11,864 nucleotides of DNA from Bacteroidota bacterium (lineage in GTDB: Bacteria; Bacteroidota; Bacteroidia; Bacteroidales; UBA1556). Below the pieces are notes generated by a model, which worked only from the letters and a program-made list of their open reading frames with translations, searched no databases and was not told where the DNA came from. A program made the translations under genes and the position numbers. Shown here one piece after another: positions 1 to 6,816 of the stretch (positions are counted from its first letter, which is position 1; every line of letters starts with the position of its first letter). The DNA lies in the NCBI GenBank assembly GCA_003648395.1, contig QMPB01000083.1, forward strand, positions 1-11,864, in the 5' to 3' direction.

Positions 1-932
1 GCTATTCTATGCAGTAGCTTGCGTGTAAATGTCATATTGTATAAGAACCGCTTTAAAGGGGAACTTGTAAGCTCTGGACGTATTTTAGATTTAAAAATCT
101 TGTCCATTATTAAAGGCACTGTAAACATTAACGTTGGTTTTACTGACTTTAATGCAGGCATTAATACAGATGCTGTTGGCGGCTTCTTAATATAGTGAAT
201 TGATGCTCCACACATTACACCGTATATATTTCCTAAAGTGAACTCATAAGAATGCGACATTGGAAGTATAGAAAGGAAGCGATCTTTTTCTGTAACAGCA
301 TATGTATCATAACATTGTATGCTATTAGAAAAAAGATTCTTATGAGTAAGCATTACTCCTTTCGAAGTGCCAGTTGTTCCGCTTGTATAAATAATTGAAG
401 CGAGATCTTTTCCTACAACCTTTGGTAATTTGAAATCTTCAACATCTTTCTCATTAGCATCGCAAAAATTATCTTGTCCTATTAATTCTTCATTTATATT
501 TGTAGTAAAGTCGTTTACAAGGACTATTTTACTAGCAATCTTGATATTTGCATTTTTTAATTTATTAGCCTGATTTAGTGATATAAAAGATAGCTTTGAA
601 CCTGAGTGATCAAGAATATGCTCAGCCTCTTTTGCTGAAAAATCTGGTAATATTGGAACGGCAACAGCTCCAATACTTACAATTGCAAAATATGATATTA
701 GCCAATTAGGACCATTCTCACTCCAAATGGCAACTCTGTCACCAAATTCTATATTATTGTTTTTAAGACAAATTGCTATCTCTAAAGCTTTCTTATGGAA
801 ATCTTTATAAAGTATGTAATCCTCTCCAACATAACATAATGCAGGATTTTCTGGAAATTTTTTCGCAGTGTTTTTTAAGAAATTGAATAGATTTTGATCG
901 TCAACTTCGCTTAATAAATAAGGTGCTTTCAT
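1..932 (-). CDS. AMP-binding acyl-CoA ligase (long-chain fatty-acid type), N-terminal 310 residues, cut by left edge
   Basis: The reading frame is open from an ATG at 932-930 to the window edge, and the C-terminal part lies outside. Family members activate a carboxylic acid with ATP to an acyl-adenylate and pass it to CoA. The diagnostic phosphate-binding loop YTSGTTGTSKG is at residues 182-192. The next core motif, LPMSHSYE, is at 223-230 and resembles the LPL/M-H-x-YE form typical of FadD-like long-chain ligases. The N-terminal part has the usual 'FGDRVAIWSENGPNW' region at about 63-77. There is no signal peptide, so it should be cytosolic or membrane-peripheral. A -7 promoter box lies 25 bases upstream, so it is probably transcribed apart from miaA, which ends 105 bases before it. 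The chain length of the substrate cannot be told from this half; another acid ligase of the superfamily is the alternative. Confidence 0.9.
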   Translation of the reverse strand, partial: MKAPYLLSEVDDQNLFNFLKNTAKKFPENPALCYVGEDYILYKDFHKKALEIAICLKNNNIEFGDRVAIWSENGPNWLISYFAIVSIGAVAVPILPDFSAKEAEHILDHSGSKLSFISLNQANKLKNANIKIASKIVLVNDFTTNINEELIGQDNFCDANEKDVEDFKLPKVVGKDLASIIYTSGTTGTSKGVMLTHKNLFSNSIQCYDTYAVTEKDRFLSILPMSHSYEFTLGNIYGVMCGASIHYIKKPPTASVLMPALKSVKPTLMFTVPLIMDKIFKSKIRPELTSSPLKRFLYNMTFTRKLLHRI

Positions 933-956
933 AAGTTTTATTATTACTATTATTAG

Positions 957-964
957 CAAATATA
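957..964 (-). promoter_or_regulatory. Bacteroidota -7 promoter element for the acyl-CoA ligase gene
   Basis: Read on the minus strand the box is TATATTTG, an exact TAnnTTTG. It predicts a start of transcription near 950-952 and a leader of about 20 bases. I see no clear TTTG -33 partner, which is often weak in this phylum. Confidence 0.5.
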
Positions 965-1037
965 AAACTATTTATTGTATTTATACTAAAATTGCTAAAA
1001 GAATAACTTATTTTATAATTAGTTTGATAATGGGTTG

Positions 1038-1910
1038 TTATTTATTGTTTTCAATCCAAGTGAAATCATCATATCTTTTAAACCATGTAAGTTGCCGTTT
1101 TGCATATCTGCGGCTATGAGTTTTAATATCCGTAATGGCTTGTTCTAAGCTTATGTTATTGTCAAAATATTGAAATAGTTCTTTATAACCAACAGTATTC
1201 AGAGCATTAAGGTCTTTATTTGGAATAAGCCCTTTTACTTCTTCAATAAGCCCTTCTTCAACCATAATATCAACACGTTTATTTATTCTATCGTAAAGGA
1301 TTTCTCTAGGCATATTCATTACAATCTTCTCTATTTTAAAATTTCTTTTAATTTTTTTTTCAGTACGTTGCGATGAGTATGTTTTGCCAGTTTGTATGCA
1401 AACTTCAAGAGCTCTTTGAAGCCTTTTATGATTGTTTATATCAGCCTTTGCAAAATAGTCAGGGTCTAATCTGCGAACTTCATCCTGAAGGTATTCAATG
1501 CCATAAGTAGCAAATTTATCTTTTATCTCTTGTCGTAGTTTAGGCTCGGCATCAGGCAAATTATCTATACCATAGCATAGTGCATCAATATACAAACCTG
1601 AGCCTCCAACTGCAATTACAGTATCATGAGTCTTAAATAGTTCTTCTATTTTTTTTATGGCTTCTTTTTCATAAATGGATACATTATAGTAATTGTGAAT
1701 AGAAAGATTGCCAATAAAATGATGTGGTGCCGCATTTAATTCCTCTTCAGTAGGAGCAGCAGTCCCAATTTGCAATTCCCTATAAAATTGTCGCGAATCG
1801 GTAGATATAATTTCAGTATTATACTCCTGTGCTAGTTTTATGGCATAGCTAGTTTTGCCAACAGCTGTTGGTCCTGCAATTACAATAAGTCTTTTCTCTA
1901 CTTTTTTCAT
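1038..1910 (-). CDS. miaA: tRNA dimethylallyltransferase (isopentenyl transferase)
   Basis: MiaA adds a dimethylallyl group from dimethylallyl diphosphate to N6 of adenosine 37 in tRNAs that read codons starting with U; it acts in the cytosol. The 290-residue length is normal. Visible motifs are the P-loop GPTAVGKT (13-20), the conserved TDSRQ segment (37-41) followed by the YR-LQIGTA stretch, GGSGLY (102-107), the LNTVGYKE segment (237-244), and the C-terminal RRYAKRQLTWFKR (267-279) typical of the family. The ATG overlaps the stop of the upstream hydrolase gene by one base (TAATG), so its translation is very likely coupled and it probably has no promoter of its own. I see no convincing terminator after it. 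Confidence 0.97.
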   Translation of the reverse strand: MKKVEKRLIVIAGPTAVGKTSYAIKLAQEYNTEIISTDSRQFYRELQIGTAAPTEEELNAAPHHFIGNLSIHNYYNVSIYEKEAIKKIEELFKTHDTVIAVGGSGLYIDALCYGIDNLPDAEPKLRQEIKDKFATYGIEYLQDEVRRLDPDYFAKADINNHKRLQRALEVCIQTGKTYSSQRTEKKIKRNFKIEKIVMNMPREILYDRINKRVDIMVEEGLIEEVKGLIPNKDLNALNTVGYKELFQYFDNNISLEQAITDIKTHSRRYAKRQLTWFKRYDDFTWIENNK

Positions 1911-2671
1911 TAGAATTCAATTCTTAAACCATCATAAGCAAAACTCACATTATTTGGTAGTTCTATACTTGTCTCATTATGAGTACCCATTAAATGACTA
2001 ATATGTGTAATATATGCCTTATTTGGATTTACTTTCTTTATTACTTCTAAAGCTTCTTCTAAATTAAAATGAGAAATATGCTTCTCCTTACGTAATGCAT
2101 TTATTATGAGAATCTTTGTGCCTTTGAGCAATTCATAGGATTCTTTAGGGATAAAATTAGCATCAGTAATATATGTTAAGTCATTTAATCTAAAAGCTTT
2201 AACGCTTAGTTTATGGTGCAATAATGCTATGGGTGTTATTGTTGTGTTGCCAATAATTATTTTCTCTTCCGTTATTTCCTTGAGGTTGAAACTAGGAAGT
2301 CCGGGATTTCTTTTTTTAGCAAATGCATAATGGAATTCCTTTTTTATGCTATCAATAGCAGACTTATCTGCCCATATATTCATTGGTTCTTTTTGTAGGT
2401 AGTTAAAGGCTCTTATGTCGTCGAGTCCACCAATATGATCTTTATGTCCATGAGTGATTAGTACAGCAGAAAGCTTATCTGTATTTTGTTTTAATAACTG
2501 TTGTCTGAAATCTGGGCCTGCGTCAATTGTGAAAATATCATCTTCATTTTCTATTAAAACAGAGCTCCTTAGTCGTTTATCTTTTTCATTATCGCTTTGG
2601 CAGATAGCACATTTGCAGCCTATTACAGGTATGCCTTGTGAGGTTCCGGTGCCCAAAAACGTTAATCTCAT
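1910..2671 (-). CDS. PhnP-like metallo-beta-lactamase-fold metal-dependent hydrolase
   Basis: This 253-residue protein belongs to the metallo-beta-lactamase fold. The dinuclear metal motif THGHKDH is at 73-79. Further likely metal ligands are His152 or His153, Asp170 in YITDAN, and His223 or His226 in THISH. Before the fold core, Cys19, Cys21 and Cys24 sit in a GCKCAIC pattern like the extra zinc site of PhnP, the cyclic ribose-phosphate phosphodiesterase. The start GTGTSQGIP is also PhnP-like. No C-P lyase (phn) genes are in the window, so a phosphonate role is unsupported; it is more likely a phosphodiesterase of unknown substrate. It has no signal peptide and is cytosolic. It is the first gene of a two-gene unit with miaA, which it overlaps by one base, and has a promoter box about 100 bases upstream. 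Confidence 0.88.
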   Translation of the reverse strand: MRLTFLGTGTSQGIPVIGCKCAICQSDNEKDKRLRSSVLIENEDDIFTIDAGPDFRQQLLKQNTDKLSAVLITHGHKDHIGGLDDIRAFNYLQKEPMNIWADKSAIDSIKKEFHYAFAKKRNPGLPSFNLKEITEEKIIIGNTTITPIALLHHKLSVKAFRLNDLTYITDANFIPKESYELLKGTKILIINALRKEKHISHFNLEEALEVIKKVNPNKAYITHISHLMGTHNETSIELPNNVSFAYDGLRIEF

Positions 2672-2727
2672 TTGATATGTTTTATGTTAAAATATCTCTC
2701 CAAGAAGTAATAATAAGTCAAATTATT

Positions 2728-2740
2728 ATTTGTCACAAAT
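2728..2740. repeat. 13-bp palindrome in the leader of the hydrolase-miaA unit
   Basis: The sequence is atttgt-c-acaaat, a perfect 6-bp inverted repeat around one base. It lies about 25-35 bases downstream of the predicted transcription start. An overlapping AT-only hairpin (2709-2716 with 2723-2730) lies beside it. The palindrome could be an operator, but no regulator is recognised. Confidence 0.35.
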
Positions 2741-2769
2741 GCCTTTTGATTATATATTTATATTATTTA

Positions 2770-2777
2770 CAAAGTTA
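2770..2777 (-). promoter_or_regulatory. -7 promoter element for the hydrolase-miaA unit
   Basis: Minus-strand TAACTTTG matches TAnnTTTG exactly, just after the clc stop codon. A TTTG at 2801-2804 (minus strand, inside the clc 3' end) lies 23 bases upstream and can serve as the -33 element. The predicted leader is about 93 bases long, unusually long for this window. Confidence 0.55.
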
Positions 2778-2789
2778 GAATTAATTATA

Positions 2790-4571
2790 CTAATCTTCAG
2801 CAAAATATTTCAACATCTTTCGATAGGTAGAAAATACGTTTGCTCTTGATACAAATCCAACATATTTGCCATTGTCAACTACAGGGATATTGTAATTTGA
2901 TGATTTATGAAATTTCTCAGCAATATTATTCATAGTGTCATTCATATTTATCACCTCAATATTACAATACATGAGGTCAGAAACAAATGTTGTTTCGTAT
3001 AACTCTGTATTAAACATAATTTCACGAACGTTATCCATAGCAATAACTCCTTCAAAGTTATTATCCATATCTACAACAGGAAAAATATTTCTTTGAGATT
3101 TTGCAATTACCATTACTAATTGACCCAAAGTTTGATTCCTATTTACAGTATAGAAATTACGTTCAATAACCTTATTTATAGTCATCATACCTAAAATGTT
3201 AGTATCAGGGTTGTGGGTGCGAAGTTCTCCACGTTTTGCAAGCTGAATTGTATATACCGAATTAGATTGAAAGATTTTTACAGTGGAATAAGCCACTACG
3301 CTTACAATCATTAATGGAATTAACATTTGATAGCCACCAGTAAGGTCCCCAATAAGGAAAATTGCTGTTAATGGTGCATGTAGATTAGCTGCAATTAGTC
3401 CAGCCATGCCTGCCAATGCAAAGTGACTACTATTTATAGAAATCTGTTTGAAATGATTTACTAAATATGCAAAAAGAAGACCTAAGTTACTACCTAAGAA
3501 TAGGGAAGGAGCAAAAATTCCACCTACACCACCCGCACCAAAAGTAAGAGATGTAGCTATTACTTTAAAAAGTAAGATTAAAATAATAAATCCAATTGTG
3601 TATAGAAAATTATCATCTAGATTACTGTAGAATGTGTTGAAGAACACATGTTCTGTATTTCCTGCTAAAGCAGCGTTAATACCTTCGAAACCCTCACCAT
3701 ATAAGGAAGGGAAAAAGAAAATTATTAAACCCAATAAAGCACCACCAATAAATAGCCTTTTCCAAACACTTTCCATTGCGTCAAAGGTTTCTGTAATAAA
3801 CATATATACTCTTGTGAAATATACTGCTAATAGGCCAGAGAATACTCCCAATAAAATGTAGTAGGGTAATTCTGCTAATTTATATGACTCAATAATCTGT
3901 ACAGGGTATATTGTTCCTACTCCAAGAAAAAACATAGATGTTAAGGCTGCCGTTGCTGAGGCAATTAGCAAGGGTACTACTGATGCAACAGTAAGGTCAA
4001 TCATTATTACCTCCAATGCAAAAACTACTGCTGCAATAGGTGCTTTAAAAATAGCGGCCATTGCTGCTGCCGTTGCTGCTCCCAAAAGTATAATAAGTTG
4101 TTTGTAATTAAGTCGTAAAGCTATTCCTATATTAGATCCAAAAGCAGCACCAGTAGATACAGTAGGACCCTCTAGCCCAACCGATCCTCCAAATCCTACT
4201 GTAAGAGCACTTGTTATAATTGAAGAAAACATATTGTTGCTTCTTATCTTTCCATTGGTTTTAGAAAGGGCATAAAGTACAGATGGAATACCATGACCAA
4301 CAGGTCTTTTTAATACGTATTTTATGAAAATTATTGTAAGCCCAATTCCTATAATAGGGAGTAAAAAGTATAGAAATTTAAGCTGAAATGTTGTTACTAT
4401 TGTTTCTACTAAATATTGAGTATAGTGAACAGCATTCTTAATTGCTACAGCTGCTAATCCAGCCAATAGACCAACTAAAGCACTAAGAATCATAATAAAA
4501 TTCTTTGGACTAATATATCGTATGCGATATATATATAACCTACGGCGTAATTGTTTGATGTATTGCTTCAC
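2790..4571 (-). CDS. ClC-family chloride channel or Cl-/H+ antiporter with C-terminal CBS pair
   Basis: This 593-residue inner-membrane protein moves chloride or a related anion. The three ClC selectivity segments are present: GHGIP (92-96), GLEGP (132-136) with the gating glutamate Glu134, and GIFAP (351-355). The central pore tyrosine is Tyr414 in TGGYQMLIP. About ten or more hydrophobic helices span residues 24-435. Two CBS domains follow (about 461-520 and 528-585), which in this family bind nucleotides and adjust gating. Two substitutions stand out against E. coli ClcA: the first motif has His where ClcA has Ser107, and FALEV (184-188) has Val188 where ClcA has the internal proton glutamate Glu203. 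The latter suggests channel-like or altered proton coupling. It has its own promoter box 70 bases upstream and is probably a single-gene unit. Confidence 0.95.
   Translation of the reverse strand: MKQYIKQLRRRLYIYRIRYISPKNFIMILSALVGLLAGLAAVAIKNAVHYTQYLVETIVTTFQLKFLYFLLPIIGIGLTIIFIKYVLKRPVGHGIPSVLYALSKTNGKIRSNNMFSSIITSALTVGFGGSVGLEGPTVSTGAAFGSNIGIALRLNYKQLIILLGAATAAAMAAIFKAPIAAVVFALEVIMIDLTVASVVPLLIASATAALTSMFFLGVGTIYPVQIIESYKLAELPYYILLGVFSGLLAVYFTRVYMFITETFDAMESVWKRLFIGGALLGLIIFFFPSLYGEGFEGINAALAGNTEHVFFNTFYSNLDDNFLYTIGFIILILLFKVIATSLTFGAGGVGGIFAPSLFLGSNLGLLFAYLVNHFKQISINSSHFALAGMAGLIAANLHAPLTAIFLIGDLTGGYQMLIPLMIVSVVAYSTVKIFQSNSVYTIQLAKRGELRTHNPDTNILGMMTINKVIERNFYTVNRNQTLGQLVMVIAKSQRNIFPVVDMDNNFEGVIAMDNVREIMFNTELYETTFVSDLMYCNIEVINMNDTMNNIAEKFHKSSNYNIPVVDNGKYVGFVSRANVFSTYRKMLKYFAED
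4513..4532. repeat. Inverted repeat inside the first codons of clc
   Basis: An 8-bp perfect stem (atatatcg at 4513-4520, cgatatat at 4525-4532) closes a four-base loop at codons 14-20 of the ClC gene. It may fold in the mRNA near the translation start, or simply reflect the alternating Tyr/Ile/Arg codons there. Confidence 0.3.
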
Positions 4572-4641
4572 TATTTTTAAGAGTATTGTATGTATTGTAA
4601 AAAACTATATTATCATATAATAAAGTATTTTTTAAAGGCGA

Positions 4642-4649
4642 CAAAAGTA
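4642..4649 (-). promoter_or_regulatory. -7 promoter element for clc
   Basis: Minus-strand TACTTTTG matches TAnnTTTG and is followed by TCGCC, the common form of this promoter in the phylum. It lies between the uvrB stop and the clc start and predicts a leader of about 65 bases. An 8-bp AT-only inverted repeat (4653-4660 with 4674-4681) sits just upstream, overlapping the uvrB stop. Confidence 0.55.
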
Positions 4650-4677
4650 GTCTTAATTATGTTTATAATCTAAATAA

Positions 4678-6708
4678 TTAATTATATTTTTCTAATAATT
4701 TATTATAGTCATTAATCTCATCTCTATATCTTGCTGCCTCAATAAAATCAAGCTCTTTGACTGCTTTTGCCATACTTTGCTTACTCTTTTTAATAGCTTT
4801 TTTTAGCTGATTAGCATTCATGTATTTTACTACTGGGTCAGCTGCAACTGAAGTTCTATTTTCGGCAGCACTATATTTTGCATTTTGCTTGTCGATATGT
4901 GAGTTTGCAACAGCAGTTTGGTTCATTATTGAGTCTGTAGATCTTTTTATTTGTGTAGGTGTAATGCCATGCTTTTCGTTATATGCTATTTGTATCGATC
5001 TTCTTCTGTTAGTTTCGTCAATAGTTTTTCGCATGGAATTAGTGATTTTATCGCCATAGAAAAGAACTAAGCTATTCACATTTCTTGCAGCTCTTCCAGC
5101 AGTTTGAGTAAGAGAACGTTCCGAACGAAGAAAACCCTCTTTATCAGCATCAAGAATTGCTACTAACGATACTTCTGGTAAATCAAGCCCTTCACGAAGT
5201 AGGTTTACTCCTATTAATACATCAAAACTACCTAGGCGTAGTTCACGAAGAATTTCTACACGCTCTAGTGTGTCAACTTCCGAATGTATATATCTACTTC
5301 TAATACTTAGATTTAAGAAATACTTATTTAACTCCTCAGCCATTCTCTTGGTAAGTGTTGTAACTAATACTCTTTCTTTTTTCTCAACACGAATCTCAAT
5401 TTCATTAAGTAGGTCGTCAACTTGGTTTCCGCTTGGTCGCACCTCTATAATAGGATCTAATAATCCTGTTGGTCTAATCATTTGTTCTACAACAACACCT
5501 TCGGCACGTTGTAACTCATAATCAGCTGGAGTAGCTGATACGTATAGTGTTTGCTTAGTTATTTGTTCAAATTCATCAAAAACTAAGGGTCTGTTATCCA
5601 TGGCTGAAGGTAGCCTAAAACCATAATCAACCAAATTAGTTTTACGTGACTTATCGCCACCATACATTGCGCGTATTTGTGGTAATGTTACATGACTTTC
5701 GTCTATTACCATAAGAAAATCTTCAGGAAAAAAATCTAAAAGTACATATGGCCTCTGACCAACTTTTCTGCCGTCAAAATATCTAGAGTAATTTTCTATT
5801 CCTGAACAATATCCTAGTTCTCTTATCATTTCTAAATCATAAGTAACTCTATCTTCAAGACGTTTTGCTTCCAAAGGTTTTCCAACTGAATTTAGGTAGT
5901 CCATCTGTTTTACCAAATCATCTTGTATTTGGTATATGTTATCCTTCATTTTGCTTTGATCTGTTACAAATATATTTGCAGGATATATTTTGACAAAGTT
6001 AAGACTCTCTGATTTTGTGCCGCTCATAGGGTCAATTACATCAATGCTTTCAACCTCATTACCCCAAAAACTAATTCTGTATGCAAAATCAGTATTTGCA
6101 GGATGAACATCAACAGTATCTCCTTTTACACGAAATGTGCCTCGCTGAAAATCAATCTCATTTCTTGAGTAAAGACTATTTACTAAATGCCTTAAGAATA
6201 AATCTCTATCAATATTCTGACCTACTGTGAGCATCACAATGTTATTTGTAATATCAGCAGGGTTTCCCAATGAATAAATGCATGATACTGACGAAACTAC
6301 TATTACATCTCTACGACCAGAAACAAGAGATGATGTTGTACTTAAGCGCAATTTATCTATTTCATCATTTATCTGAAGATCTTTTTCAATATACGTATTG
6401 GTAGTTGGGATAAATGCCTCGGGCTGATAATAGTCGTAATAAGAAACGAAATATTCTACAGCATTATTAGGAAAGAATTGCTTAAACTCTCCATATAATT
6501 GTGCTGCAAGGGTTTTGTTATGACTTAGAATTAGGGTAGGGCGATTAAGTTTTGCAATAACATTTGCAATGGTAAATGTTTTACCAGAACCAGTAACGCC
6601 CTGAAGCACCTGTCCATTTTGACCTTGCTCAACTCCATTTATTAATTGCTCTATAGCTTGGGGTTGATCACCGGTAGGTTTGAAATCTGATTCTAGTTTA
6701 AAATTCAT
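4678..6708 (-). CDS. uvrB: UvrABC excinuclease subunit B
   Basis: UvrB receives damaged DNA from UvrA, verifies the lesion by threading a strand behind a beta-hairpin, and recruits UvrC for incision; it is cytosolic. The 676-residue length is normal. Visible elements: helicase motif I GVTGSGKT (37-44), the beta-hairpin region with the aromatic run YYDYYQPEAF (90-99) and IPTTNTYIEKD, motif II DESH (336-339), motif III-like YVSATP (389-394), motifs V-VI from GVNLLREGLDLPE (500-512) through the QTAGRAARN segment (535-543), and the C-terminal UVR domain that binds UvrC (about 632-667). A lysine/serine/alanine-rich linker at about 590-628 precedes the UVR domain. The start is supported by the FKPTGDQPQAI stretch at residues 9-19, the normal distance from the N-terminus in UvrB. 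The promoter box lies only four bases before the ATG. Confidence 0.98.
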   Translation of the reverse strand: MNFKLESDFKPTGDQPQAIEQLINGVEQGQNGQVLQGVTGSGKTFTIANVIAKLNRPTLILSHNKTLAAQLYGEFKQFFPNNAVEYFVSYYDYYQPEAFIPTTNTYIEKDLQINDEIDKLRLSTTSSLVSGRRDVIVVSSVSCIYSLGNPADITNNIVMLTVGQNIDRDLFLRHLVNSLYSRNEIDFQRGTFRVKGDTVDVHPANTDFAYRISFWGNEVESIDVIDPMSGTKSESLNFVKIYPANIFVTDQSKMKDNIYQIQDDLVKQMDYLNSVGKPLEAKRLEDRVTYDLEMIRELGYCSGIENYSRYFDGRKVGQRPYVLLDFFPEDFLMVIDESHVTLPQIRAMYGGDKSRKTNLVDYGFRLPSAMDNRPLVFDEFEQITKQTLYVSATPADYELQRAEGVVVEQMIRPTGLLDPIIEVRPSGNQVDDLLNEIEIRVEKKERVLVTTLTKRMAEELNKYFLNLSIRSRYIHSEVDTLERVEILRELRLGSFDVLIGVNLLREGLDLPEVSLVAILDADKEGFLRSERSLTQTAGRAARNVNSLVLFYGDKITNSMRKTIDETNRRRSIQIAYNEKHGITPTQIKRSTDSIMNQTAVANSHIDKQNAKYSAAENRTSVAADPVVKYMNANQLKKAIKKSKQSMAKAVKELDFIEAARYRDEINDYNKLLEKYN

Positions 6709-6712
6709 TTTA

Positions 6713-6720
6713 CAAAGTTA
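6713..6720 (-). promoter_or_regulatory. -7 promoter element abutting the uvrB start codon
   Basis: Minus-strand TAACTTTG matches TAnnTTTG exactly and ends four bases before the uvrB ATG. With the usual spacing, transcription would start at or within the ATG, giving a leaderless mRNA. The sequence around it nearly repeats the one before the hydrolase gene (TAACTTTGTAAA in both). Confidence 0.45.
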
Positions 6721-6756
6721 GGTATTTTAGGTTTTAGTTTTGTTATTTCATAACAC

Positions 6757-6792
6757 AAAAAAATAGCCCAGCTAAATAAATAACTGGGCTAT
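6757..6792 (-). terminator. Intrinsic terminator after the M16 peptidase gene
   Basis: On the minus strand a 9-bp stem (6784-6792 with 6763-6771, core AGCCCAG/CTGGGCT) closes a 12-base loop and is followed by a run of seven U (6757-6763). It begins about 25 bases after the peptidase stop codon and separates that gene from uvrB. Confidence 0.9.
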
Positions 6793-6816
6793 AAATATGT
6801 TTGTTTTGAGATTATT

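Noticed and set aside
1037..1041. A terminator after miaA
   Set aside because: The spacer between miaA and the ligase gene holds only a 5-bp AT repeat without a U run, so I could not support one.
2454..2675. Plus-strand open frame of 73 codons opposite the PhnP-like gene
   Set aside because: Lies wholly antisense to a gene with clear family motifs; its product has no recognisable domain.
4653..4681. AT-only 8-bp inverted repeat after the uvrB stop, considered as a uvrB terminator
   Set aside because: There are no G/C pairs in the stem and no U run follows it, so it should not terminate; inverted repeats of this kind are common in AT-rich spacers.
6743..6753. Short inverted repeat ttat-ttc-ataa upstream of uvrB, considered as a damage-response operator
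   Set aside because: It has only four A/T pairs and does not resemble a LexA box; expected by chance in this composition.
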